DNA from: Halalkaliarchaeum sp. AArc-CO
GTDB lineage: Archaea > Halobacteriota > Halobacteria > Halobacteriales > Haloferacaceae
Assembly: GCF_024972735.1 (NCBI RefSeq)
Contig: NZ_CP087723.1
Coordinates: 868,001-932,000 of the forward strand
Length of the DNA: 64,000 nucleotides
Direction of reading: 5' to 3'
In this document: positions 7,706 through 15,013 of the stretch, piece by piece
How positions within the stretch are numbered: position 1 is the first letter of the stretch
How the letters are laid out: each line of letters starts with the position of its first letter
The notes under the pieces: generated by a model
Told to the model about the DNA's origin: nothing
Database searches by the model: none
The model's input: only the letters and a program-made list of their open reading frames with translations
Translations under genes and position numbers: made by a program

Positions 7706-8377
7706 GAGGTTACCAGAGATCCCTGTTAGTTATGAGGCGTCCACCCGACGTTAAGCGGGTACAAAACAGGGACTGCGACGGCAGGGCCAGACTCTCAGAT
7801 TTTTCCGTAAGCTCGAACTCATAAGTATCGGTGACTTACTCGGTGCATTATTCCTCCGGATTATCGAAATGTTAAGTGCATTATGTAATATATTACCAAG
7901 ATACTGGCGCTGTCTCACTGATATGTACCGTAATCGATGGCCGCTGTTCAGACCCCAGACAACTCGCGCGTCGATTGCGGTACGAGCTCCCCAGCTCGAA
8001 GTCGACTGTCGTCGGAAGACGACCGTCCGTGACTCAACGGCGAGAGCGTCCCCCCAGCCCGCTCTCGTCATTACCGCGACTGAGACTATCCATTTTCCGA
8101 CCGGTTTCAGACTCGAATGACGAGCAGATCGAAACAGTTGTACGCGGTTTGAAATTTCATGGACTCGTTGCCGGAGATTATCCACCGCGTCTACGAGGCT
8201 GGATTCGGACGTAGCACTGCGATGCGGGACGAACTTCATAATGCCCTGAACGGTCAAAACATCCTGTCTTGGGCGGGCGTCCCCCCACGCTAGTGACGAA
8301 TAGACTACAGCGTGCGAGAACGGAATACACTGTTATGACACGATTAGTTAATTCGGACTGGCCGAAACAAACTGAGT
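7706..8377. other. Low-GC stretch with broken coding-like frames
   Basis: A/T-rich in parts (7800-7910). Three forward frames each show short protein-like segments that do not join without frame changes, ending in the 44-codon frame at 8159-8293. This resembles other decayed genes in the region, but no family is recognised. Confidence 0.4.
8159..8293 (+). pseudogene. Possible 3' remnant of an unidentified gene
   Basis: A 44-codon frame beginning ATG GAC TCG and reading SLPEIIHRVYEAGFGRSTAM then RDELHNALNGQNILSWAG. The composition is convincingly protein-like, but it is short, has an in-frame TGA just upstream, and the preceding coding-like text lies in other frames. It is more likely the tail of a decayed gene than an intact small protein. 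No family recognised. Confidence 0.3.
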
Positions 8378-8476
8378 ATGAGTAAAACCAAACTCATCGC
8401 CGTCGTACTGTTGGGGGCCGTCTCTGTCGTCCTGCTCCGCTCACGTATCGGACAGACAACCAGCGCGGACGAGTAG
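8378..8476 (+). CDS. Single-span membrane microprotein (32 aa)
   Basis: ATG at 8378, stop at 8474-8476. The peptide starts MSKTKLIAVVLLGAVSVVLL, one clear transmembrane helix after a basic start, then a short tail RSRIGQTTSADE. A TATA-like stretch (GATTAGTTAATT, about 8342-8353) lies about 28 nt before the ATG, the spacing expected for a leaderless haloarchaeal transcript. Likely a real small membrane protein; function unknown. It lies upstream of, and codirectional with, the GT2 gene at 8772, separated by about 300 bp. Confidence 0.6.
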   Translation: MSKTKLIAVVLLGAVSVVLLRSRIGQTTSADE

Positions 8477-8771
8477 CTATTCACCAGACGTCTTTGTATC
8501 GACTAACGTCGATAATCATCGTCGCCTTTGAAAAACTGATGCCCTCTCTGGGAGAAAACAGATTGTCAGGTGGTGGACCAGAGAGTCAACGCTCCTTCGT
8601 CCCATCCTCAGAAGGAGTCGCTGAGAGAACTCTTCAGTACCTGTTCGACGATTTCATTACGGCACCCTCTCATCTTACAGGATATTTTAAACTGGTTGGT
8701 TTACTCTCTTGTTGTTACAGCGATCTTAGTATATTCATTACCAAACAGCTCGCTGTCCTACAACTCCACGC

Positions 8772-9677
8772 ATGCCTCCGAAAATCTCAGTAATCATCGC
8801 CACGTATTATCGGAATAATCTACTATCGGAGGCCATTGAAAGCGTCGCCAACCAGGACTACGAACCCGTCGAACTCGTCGTCGTCGACGATTCGGGTGCG
8901 GAACATGCCCGCCCTGTATTGGAAGCGTACGAGAGTGTCGTGGATCGCCCGATATACCGGAGCAAAGAGGGGGATTGGGGAGCAGCATACACAACAGGAA
9001 TCGCGGCCTCGACGGGCGAGTACGTCCAGTTTCTCGATGACGACGACCTCCTTCTTGACGGGAAACTAACCAAGACGGCTGCAGTCCTCGGGGAGAACCC
9101 TGACGTCGGCGTCTCCTACTGTGGCGTTATCAAAGAAGACGAAAAATACTACCCGAATCCGGACGTGGCTGGCGATATACTGGAGCATACACTGCGATTC
9201 CAGGATTTTCCCCTGTGGACCGGGTCAATGCTCATGGAGCGTGACGTTCTCATCGATTGCCTGCCATTGGCTACGAATGCGGGCGATCCAGATCTGAAGA
9301 TCGAACTGGCAAAACGAACCGAGTTTGATTACGTCGACGAGTGTCTTGCCGTGTACCGGAGAGAAGCGAGTTCGAAGTGGGTTGGGCTGAAGAGGTTCGA
9401 GGAGGTGATGCGGGTCGTCCGAAACCAAAAGGAACTTTACGATCAGTATCCGGAGATCAGACGGTCCGTATTCGCCGACTGGTACGAGAAACAGGGAAAG
9501 GCCTACCTGAAACAGCGCCCGTGGTCACCGATGGCGACCCTGTGTTTCGCCAAATCCGCGTATTATGACGACGAAAACAGGCACATAAAGGCTATCGAGG
9601 CCGCGGCGTCCGTTTTCGGCCGCCTCGGATTGACCGCAGCGAGCCGTGTATACGCAGCCGCAAGGGGAACTCCGTAG
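8772..9677 (+). CDS. Glycosyltransferase family 2
   Basis: 301 residues. GT-A signature: ISVIIATYYRNNLLSEAIES at residues 5-24, VVVDDSG (about 36-42), and the DxD region VQFLDDDDLLLDGK (about 86-99). A C-terminal helical part includes WYEKQGKAYLKQRPW. No membrane helix, so a soluble or peripheral transferase using a nucleotide sugar. The neighbourhood (another GT2, a GT4 and sugar-modifying gene remnants) points to assembly of a surface glycan. Codon use is less GC-biased than in core genes, consistent with an accessory locus. Donor and acceptor unknown. Confidence 0.93.
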   Translation: MPPKISVIIATYYRNNLLSEAIESVANQDYEPVELVVVDDSGAEHARPVLEAYESVVDRPIYRSKEGDWGAAYTTGIAASTGEYVQFLDDDDLLLDGKLTKTAAVLGENPDVGVSYCGVIKEDEKYYPNPDVAGDILEHTLRFQDFPLWTGSMLMERDVLIDCLPLATNAGDPDLKIELAKRTEFDYVDECLAVYRREASSKWVGLKRFEEVMRVVRNQKELYDQYPEIRRSVFADWYEKQGKAYLKQRPWSPMATLCFAKSAYYDDENRHIKAIEAAASVFGRLGLTAASRVYAAARGTP

Positions 9678-9824
9678 CCACTCTCCCTGTCCATGATAAG
9701 ATTCGTGTCCTCGCGTGTCGAACCGAAGTAGAACGGCGGGCCCGGACACTGACCGTCGAAAGTACTCTCCAATCCACTGACGAGGGATCGAAGAGACGGA
9801 TTGTCGGTACTCGATTTTCGAGTC

Positions 9825-10826
9825 TTAGGGTGTGGGAAGATCGATTTCCAGCGTATGTTGTTCTCCGGATCCGAAAGTACCACTTGCTACCCCGAACTCC
9901 ACTTGTTCTTCGACATCGACATCGTCAGCATCTATTGGACATTCCCCATCCTTGGCAGCTTCTTCGACCTCTTTGACGTCGAACTCCTCGGTGAGATCAC
10001 GCGGGGGCCGAATGAAGACGGCCAGATGCAGGTCGAGCTCCTCATCGGAAACGACCTCAAATCTGACGCTGACATGGGTCGGGTTGTCCTCGTCGTCGAA
10101 GTCGAACTCTCTGTCGAGGAGATCGATTTTGTCCTCCTTCGGAAAAGTGCAGGACGGATTGAAGCTGACGCGATCCGAGTTCCCCACTGCAGCCATTAGG
10201 AAGTCTTCGGGTTCGTATTTCGGTACCTCGGGTGGGCTCAACCCGAGACCGAAGTCGACTTGCCAGTACACGGGTCCCTTACACTCGCCGTCGCTTATGG
10301 TGAGCAGTGCGTTCCGACCGCCGCCTGTCACATCGACAAAAGCATCCTCTACGGTTCCGCCATCGTTCTTGCATACCTCGATCTGATAGGCCCCATTCCC
10401 TCGCTGCACCCACTCATCGTACGTCTCGGTATCTCCATCCTCGTACGTCACCTCGAGTTCGTTGACCTCCTCGAACTCTTCTGGTCCTCCAGGCGTCAGT
10501 ACCCAATACCAGCATCCATCTTGCTCGGGACAGTCCTGTTCGGCGTGCTCACTTCCCTGTCCACCCCATTCGATCGTGCGGTCCTCGTCATCGCTTTGCG
10601 GCGGGCCTCTTTCGTCGTCCGGTGGACCGCCGGCGTGGTCGGGCGGCCTCCCGCCGTTGCCGTTCGGTGGACCACCGTTACCCGTCCCCTTAGGTGGGCC
10701 CCGGGCGGACGCCGATCCGGTACCGCCGATCCCGACTAGCGATATCCCTCCCAGCGTTCGCAACACTCTTCTTCTCGGGAATGCTCTCGATCCATGACCT
10801 TCTCCTTCGGTTTCTTCCCCCGTCAT
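9825..10826 (-). CDS. Secreted Tat-pathway protein, unknown function
   Basis: 333 residues from the ATG at 10826 (an ATG three codons upstream is possible). A twin-arginine signal (FPRRRVLRTLGGISLVGIGG then ASA) indicates folded export. Residues about 45-85 are a Gly/Pro/Asn/Asp low-complexity linker (repeats such as GGPP and NGNGG). The remainder is an acidic domain with several cysteines (CPEQDGCWYWVLTPGG, VCKNDGG, DGECKGPVYWQVDFG, SCTFP, GECP) that could form disulphides outside the cell. No family recognised. Its position beside glycan genes may be coincidental. Confidence 0.75.
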   Translation of the reverse strand: MTGEETEGEGHGSRAFPRRRVLRTLGGISLVGIGGTGSASARGPPKGTGNGGPPNGNGGRPPDHAGGPPDDERGPPQSDDEDRTIEWGGQGSEHAEQDCPEQDGCWYWVLTPGGPEEFEEVNELEVTYEDGDTETYDEWVQRGNGAYQIEVCKNDGGTVEDAFVDVTGGGRNALLTISDGECKGPVYWQVDFGLGLSPPEVPKYEPEDFLMAAVGNSDRVSFNPSCTFPKEDKIDLLDREFDFDDEDNPTHVSVRFEVVSDEELDLHLAVFIRPPRDLTEEFDVKEVEEAAKDGECPIDADDVDVEEQVEFGVASGTFGSGEQHTLEIDLPTP

Positions 10827-10917
10827 CGACCGCAATAACGGTCCGAACTTGCAATGTTATACACTAACTACTTGAAGCTTGAAGCCGTTGAAATCCTGTT
10901 CTTTGGCGAACGTAACC

Positions 10918-11215
10918 TTACTGCTCTTCGGGGATCGGATTCTCGACGTACTGGGGTGTGACATCGCGTTCGAGAGTGTCACACAACGTCTCGACGGCCG
11001 TATTGAAGCTGTGTTGTTCGCCTGTTCCCAGGTTGTAGATACCGTCAAGGTCGTGAGCCGCAGCGAGTTCGACTCCGCGAACGACGCCCCTCGACGTGGA
11101 CGAAGTCACGCGTCTGTGTCCCGTCCCCGTAGATCTCGGGCGAGTTCCCGTTTACTATCTTATCGGCAAACTGGGAGATGATAGAGATACGAGCGCATAC
11201 CCCCGCCTTCCCGTG
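10918..11215 (-). pseudogene. NAD-dependent epimerase/dehydratase remnant, frameshifted and truncated
   Basis: Two family-like segments in different frames: ISQFADKIVNGNSPEIYGDG then TQTRDFVHVE (about 11090-11175), and after a small deletion and frame change VVRGVELAAAHDLDGIYNLG then TGEQHSFNTAVETLCDTLE, ending NPIPEEQ at 10918. These are the middle part of a UDP-glucose-4-epimerase-like SDR, with the IYGDGxQxRDFVHV and YNLGTG motifs. The N-terminal Rossmann GxxGxxG part and the C-terminal end are missing. It would have made a nucleotide sugar for the glycan locus. Confidence 0.85.
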
Positions 11216-11220
11216 AGTGA

Positions 11221-11657
11221 CGAGTGTTCCGACGCTCTGTCGGAACCGAGGAGCGAACAGGCGGGGGTCAAGCGGACACTCAGGACACACAAACCACCGT
11301 ACTGTGCCGGGACTGGATGACCGACCAAACGTTTTTGTCGTGCCCCGGCGTACTGGAAACTGCTACGGAATCGGTGAGATGCCGGCCCCCAACAGACAAG
11401 GGGCGGTGACGAACGCGGTCTGTTCGTCACACGGCGATGACATCGATTCCGATGGGGCCTGCGTGACCGGGTCACAGCCCTACAGCGAGGGTGAAAACGA
11501 GAGTTTCGCCGGTATGCTGCCGGTTCCCTCTGAGTGCGGGTTGGAACCGGAATGCCGTGGTTCGGCACGGCAGTCATCCGGTGGCCAGATGCCACGGCCT
11601 TCAGGCCGTGGAGGAGGTCACAACACCGAGAACCATTAAGACCCAACAAGGGCTCTT
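11221..11657. other. Gene-less stretch holding a hairpin array
   Basis: A 140-codon forward frame crosses it (11217-11639), but it has no recognisable domain and is interrupted conceptually by strong inverted repeats. The main content is the array of stem-loops at 11406-11611, reported separately, and the promoter of the next gene. Confidence 0.5.
11406..11611 (+). mobile_element. Hairpin array resembling an IS200/IS605 right end or solo omega-RNA
   Basis: Perfect inverted repeats in order: GTGACGAAC/GTTCGTCAC (11406-11414 with 11422-11430), GTGACC-G-GGTCAC (11463-11475), CCGGTTCC/GGAACCGG (11520-11527 with 11543-11550), TGCCGTG/CACGGCA (11553-11559 with 11566-11572), and CCACGGCC-TTCA-GGCCGTGG (11592-11611). 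The last hairpin, followed by AGGAGGTCA, looks like the right-end hairpin of haloarchaeal IS200/IS605 (IS1341-type) elements, where the overlapping omega-RNA ends. No tnpA or tnpB is seen, so this may be a remnant, a MITE or a solo guide RNA. Orientation is inferred from that likeness. Confidence 0.45.
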
Positions 11658-12359
11658 ATGGGCATGTCCCTAACGGTGGGGGAGGTCCGCCATCTGGAGG
11701 AGATAGCCATTGACTTGCCGATCGATGAGATCCTGGACCGGCCGCCGTTTCCGACGTGGATGGACTCGCGGCATGCAGCGGGGAAACTGCGGGATGCGGT
11801 CGCCGAGGTGCGACCGGCGGTCCTTGCGGAGATCGAACCGCGTGGAATGTACCGAATCCTCGAGACCGACGACTCCGGCATCGCTGCCTACGAGCCGCCG
11901 GAACTCTTGCTGGATGCAGAATACGTCTGTAGCGTGGTCGTAACCGTGGGCGAGCTGTCGGACGAGGAAGACGAGGCGCCGCAACTCTTCGAGGGGTTCG
12001 TTCGCGACGCCGTCGAAAACGTGGCGTTGACTGTCATCACGGAAACCGTGGGCGACGAGATCCGGGACGTCGCCGAGAAAAACGGCTGGAACACCACGCG
12101 GCTGTTCACGCCCGGGGACGGCGGCTACGACTGGCCGCTCTCGAACCGCCGGTACGTGTTCGAAACGCTCCCGACGGATGAGATCGGGGTCTCGCTACTG
12201 GACAACGGCCTGAACGTCCCGAACAAGACGATCAGCGGTGTCGTCGGTATGGGCTCCAGCGTGACCCAGGTGCCGGGATTTCACTCCTGTCTCGGGTGTC
12301 CGATCCTGCAGGAGTGTGACTACGCGGATACATCGGATCTCGCGCCCGTGACAAACTGA
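11658..12359 (+). CDS. Corrinoid-type protein resembling the methionine synthase activation domain
   Basis: 233 residues. The C-terminal half carries the pattern of the B12-dependent methionine synthase activation-domain fold: PGDGGYDWPLSNRRYVFETL, IGVSLLDNGLNVPNKTISGV then VGMGSSV, and a terminal CLGCPILQECDY cysteine cluster common in corrinoid-activating relatives. The N-terminal part has IDEILDRPPFPTWMD. There is no B12-binding or catalytic MetH module, so this is the stand-alone type whose partner is unknown. A TATA-like ATTAAG at 11634-11639 suits a leaderless start at 11658 (ATG at 11664 is an alternative). It converges on an isochorismatase-family gene 18 bp away. Confidence 0.65.
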   Translation: MGMSLTVGEVRHLEEIAIDLPIDEILDRPPFPTWMDSRHAAGKLRDAVAEVRPAVLAEIEPRGMYRILETDDSGIAAYEPPELLLDAEYVCSVVVTVGELSDEEDEAPQLFEGFVRDAVENVALTVITETVGDEIRDVAEKNGWNTTRLFTPGDGGYDWPLSNRRYVFETLPTDEIGVSLLDNGLNVPNKTISGVVGMGSSVTQVPGFHSCLGCPILQECDYADTSDLAPVTN

Positions 12360-12377
12360 CACGCTCCCTATACCGCG

Positions 12378-13052
12378 TCAATTCTTCTTCTGGAGCCGGT
12401 CCGTGACCGCTAAAAGCGGTGTGACGTCGGCATACTTCATCTCCATGTCGAACAGCGACACCTCGTGTGAGACCACCGATCGGTCCGCCACGCACTCCGG
12501 CGGCACGATCATCCGGAAGTTGCTGGAGTGGCCGTCAACCACGGTCGCCCGGACGCAGCCACTCGTCGACATCCCGCAAATGATCAGGGTGTCGATCCCG
12601 TAGTGGTGCAGGTAGTTCGACAGGTGCGTGTCGAAGAAGGCACTCGCACGGGGTTTTTCGAACACCTGTTCGCTCTCCTGCGGTTCAACTTCGGGGGGGA
12701 TCTCGTCGAGTTTCTCTACCCACTGTCGATGCTCCTCGTCCGGCGTTCCCTCGACGGATCGTATCGTTGGCTTCCGATACTCCCGGGGATACGTGCCGGC
12801 GGGTGTCGGAACCGCGTACACGACCGGAACGTCGACGTCCCGCGCCGTCGCCAGGAGCTCCGCGGTCGACTCCACGCACGGCTGGCTGACTTCCGGTCGT
12901 TCTTCGATGAACGCAAGCGTCAGATCCACGACGAGGACGGCGGGCGAATCACCCCATGCGGCGGTCCGCGAAGTTTCCCCCTCCGTCTCGAAGTACTCGA
13001 GGTCCGAATCCGGGATCACGTCCGGGACGTAGTACGCGCCGTTCCTGTTCAT
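12378..13052 (-). CDS. Isochorismatase-family cysteine hydrolase (N-carbamoylsarcosine amidase-like)
   Basis: 224 residues. The family's Asp-Lys-Cys catalytic triad is intact: D43 in VLVVDLTLAF, K133 in FEKPRASAFF, and C166 in GMSTSGCVRAT. A 30-residue N-terminal extension (VPDVIPDSDLEYFE) and the sequence around TSGC resemble the N-carbamoylsarcosine amidase branch more than nicotinamidases, but the substrate cannot be fixed from sequence. Soluble and cytoplasmic. It overlaps nothing; a small gap separates it from the DUF4203-like membrane gene whose stop lies at 13066. Confidence 0.85.
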   Translation of the reverse strand: MNRNGAYYVPDVIPDSDLEYFETEGETSRTAAWGDSPAVLVVDLTLAFIEERPEVSQPCVESTAELLATARDVDVPVVYAVPTPAGTYPREYRKPTIRSVEGTPDEEHRQWVEKLDEIPPEVEPQESEQVFEKPRASAFFDTHLSNYLHHYGIDTLIICGMSTSGCVRATVVDGHSSNFRMIVPPECVADRSVVSHEVSLFDMEMKYADVTPLLAVTDRLQKKN

Positions 13053-13065
13053 CCAACCGGCTCCG

Positions 13066-13716
13066 TTACGATCCGCTCTTGTCTTCTCCCGCTGTCCACC
13101 GTCGCGCGCCCGGGACGATCCCGACGAGTTTGGTCACGTATCCGAACCGGAACAGCCCGACCTGGAACAGCACCCCCAGAACGAACACCGCCAAAAACAG
13201 CGGCGAGAGCATGTCGAAGATCAACGGCTCGATCGACAGCGTCTCCTGGGCGGCCTGGAACTCGGCGAGCGTCAGCGACCGGGTCGCGAACGCCGAGCCG
13301 ATGAAGCCGCTTGTGAACACCAGCGTCAGCTTGGTCGCGACCAGGCCGAACAGCGCGCCGACCACGAGGCCGACGACGGTGACCGCTGCGGTTTCCCACG
13401 TCCCGGCGACGTAGATCGGCGCCACGGCGAACCGGGCGATGAACGCGCCGACGATTCCCCCGATCCCCATCACTGCAAACGAGAGACCCGCGTACGCGAG
13501 GAACGCCCCGACCAAACCGACGACGACCACGATTCCCGCGGTCGCGACCAGACCCTCGGCTCCGACGACACCGAGCAGCGACGGTGCGAAGACGTACCCG
13601 GTTCCCGCGCCGACGAGGAAACCGGCGAGCGTGACGGCGTACACCGAAAGCGCCGCCCCGACGAACGCGAGCAACAGCCCTGCGAGGACGAGTCCGACGT
13701 CGACTGGGGTGACCAT
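13066..13716 (-). CDS. DUF4203-like polytopic membrane protein
   Basis: 216 residues with about seven hydrophobic helices rich in Gly/Ala/Val (for example LVLAGLLLAFVGAALSVYAV, GLVATAGIVVVVGLVGAFLA, and VGALFGLVATKLTLVFTSG). The glycine-zipper spacing resembles the TMEM198/DUF4203 group. The C-terminus is basic and cytoplasmic (ARRWTAGEDKSGS). No catalytic motif. It lies just upstream of the isochorismatase-family gene on the same strand, so cotranscription is possible. Function unknown. Confidence 0.75.
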   Translation of the reverse strand: MVTPVDVGLVLAGLLLAFVGAALSVYAVTLAGFLVGAGTGYVFAPSLLGVVGAEGLVATAGIVVVVGLVGAFLAYAGLSFAVMGIGGIVGAFIARFAVAPIYVAGTWETAAVTVVGLVVGALFGLVATKLTLVFTSGFIGSAFATRSLTLAEFQAAQETLSIEPLIFDMLSPLFLAVFVLGVLFQVGLFRFGYVTKLVGIVPGARRWTAGEDKSGS

Positions 13717-13800
13717 ACGGAGGTGTTCTTTCGGGATCCTATAAAAGTCGACGGACGGCCACTGCTTGCTTGCTGTGACGCCCGCGACGGACGTCTCCGA

Positions 13801-14103
13801 TCACCGCGGGCGTCCGTATTTGGCGGCCTTGATGTCGAGATACCGGCTGTAGGATCCGACCGCGAGCGCGAGCCCGACGATCGCGATCACGAACCCGACG
13901 ATGCTGCTCATCCCGATCGAGAACATCCCGACGAGAAACCCGATCAGGAAGGTGAACACTCCGACTGTTGCGAGCACGATCGACAGCACTCCCGACGGCT
14001 GGACCTCCTCGCAGTGTGGGCACGTTTTGGTGCCTCGCGAGATCGGCTCGCCGCAGGCGAAACAGCGACGTCGCGCCCGTGGCTCGCGGTTGTCACGGGG
14101 CAT
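13801..14103 (-). CDS. Zinc-ribbon membrane protein
   Basis: 100 residues. An N-terminal zinc ribbon (CFACGEPISRGTKTCPHCEE, four cysteines) is followed by two transmembrane helices (VLSIVLATVGVFTFLIGFLV and IVGFVIAIVGLALAVGSY) and a short basic tail. Such small ribbon-plus-two-helix proteins are common and uncharacterised in haloarchaea. It follows grpE on the same strand after 24 bp, so it may share its transcript. Confidence 0.8.
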   Translation of the reverse strand: MPRDNREPRARRRCFACGEPISRGTKTCPHCEEVQPSGVLSIVLATVGVFTFLIGFLVGMFSIGMSSIVGFVIAIVGLALAVGSYSRYLDIKAAKYGRPR

Positions 14104-14127
14104 AATTGGCGGGAGTTCGGTCCCCTC

Positions 14128-14934
14128 TTAGCTCTCCCTGTCTCCGTCTGTGTCTTCGGTTTCGTCGGTCGCCCGGGACTCGCTTCCGTCGACGTGTTCC
14201 CGGTCGGCATGCCGCTCGGGGTCCGCGCCGTCGGCGCCCTCCCGCTCGGCGTGCCGCTCGTCGCCGTCCGAGTTGTCGACTTCTTCCTCGGTTTCCGCGC
14301 CGTTGCTCACGGTCACCTGGGCCGCGCGAAGCACTTTCTCTCCCATCTCGTACCCCGGCTGGTACAGTTCGGCGATCGTGTCTTCGGGCGCTCCAGAGTC
14401 GACTTTCAACATCACTTCGTGACGTTGGGGATCGACCTCCTCGCCGGGTTCCGGATCGATTACGTCGACGTTTTCCTCCTCGAGCACGTCGTCGAACTGC
14501 TCCAGCGTGGATTCGACGCCGGGACGGATGTCTGCCTCCTCCTCCTGCTCGAGGGCTCGCATCAGGTTGTCTCGAACCGGAAGGAGTCGTTCGACCAGCT
14601 CTTCGGTCGCCCGTTCCCGGAGCTGGTCGCGTTTCTTCTCCTGTCGTTTCTTGAAGTTCTGGAAGTCGGCCTGTTTGCGCTTCAGCCGGCTCACCAAGTC
14701 CTCGACTTCCTTGGATCTCTCCTCGAGTTCCTCCTCGAGCGTTTCGACTCTCCCTTCCAGCTCGCTGAGCCGATCTTCGACGGCCTCGGCCAGTTCCTCG
14801 TCGTGTGTGGCGACCCGTTCGACGAACTCAGTCTCGCGGTCGACGACGTCTCCGTCAGCCGACGTCGACTCGGCTGCCTCCGACGTCGACTCGGTGTCGG
14901 TCTCCCGGGTGTCGTCGCCGGCTTGCTCGGTCAT
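14128..14934 (-). CDS. grpE: GrpE nucleotide exchange factor
   Basis: 268 residues; longer than bacterial GrpE because of acidic disordered ends (Glu/Asp/Ser/Thr-rich residues 1-45 and a 50-residue acidic tail). The long coiled coil spans about residues 45-100 (VEDRLSELEGRVETLEEELE), then QADFQNFKKRQEKKRDQL, and the beta domain has the family pattern EVMLKVDSGAPEDTIAELYQ then PGYEMGEKVLRAAQVTVSNG. It exchanges nucleotide on DnaK. dnaK and dnaJ are not adjacent; a separate J-domain protein lies at 16926-17435. Confidence 0.96.
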   Translation of the reverse strand: MTEQAGDDTRETDTESTSEAAESTSADGDVVDRETEFVERVATHDEELAEAVEDRLSELEGRVETLEEELEERSKEVEDLVSRLKRKQADFQNFKKRQEKKRDQLRERATEELVERLLPVRDNLMRALEQEEEADIRPGVESTLEQFDDVLEEENVDVIDPEPGEEVDPQRHEVMLKVDSGAPEDTIAELYQPGYEMGEKVLRAAQVTVSNGAETEEEVDNSDGDERHAEREGADGADPERHADREHVDGSESRATDETEDTDGDRES

Positions 14935-15013
14935 GTTCGAAGGATACGCACGCCCCGGCTTAAGAGTTCAGAAACCGCCGACCTATTTCACGGGCAGCGA
15001 CGAACTACGCGGC

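Noticed and set aside
11217-11639. 140-codon forward ORF as a TnpB C-terminus
   Set aside because: No RuvC or zinc-finger motifs of TnpB are visible; the hairpins are the stronger signal.
14507-15013. N-terminal extension of MenD
   Set aside because: The extra 169 codons are Ser-rich antisense of grpE; the family N-terminus begins at ATG 15014.
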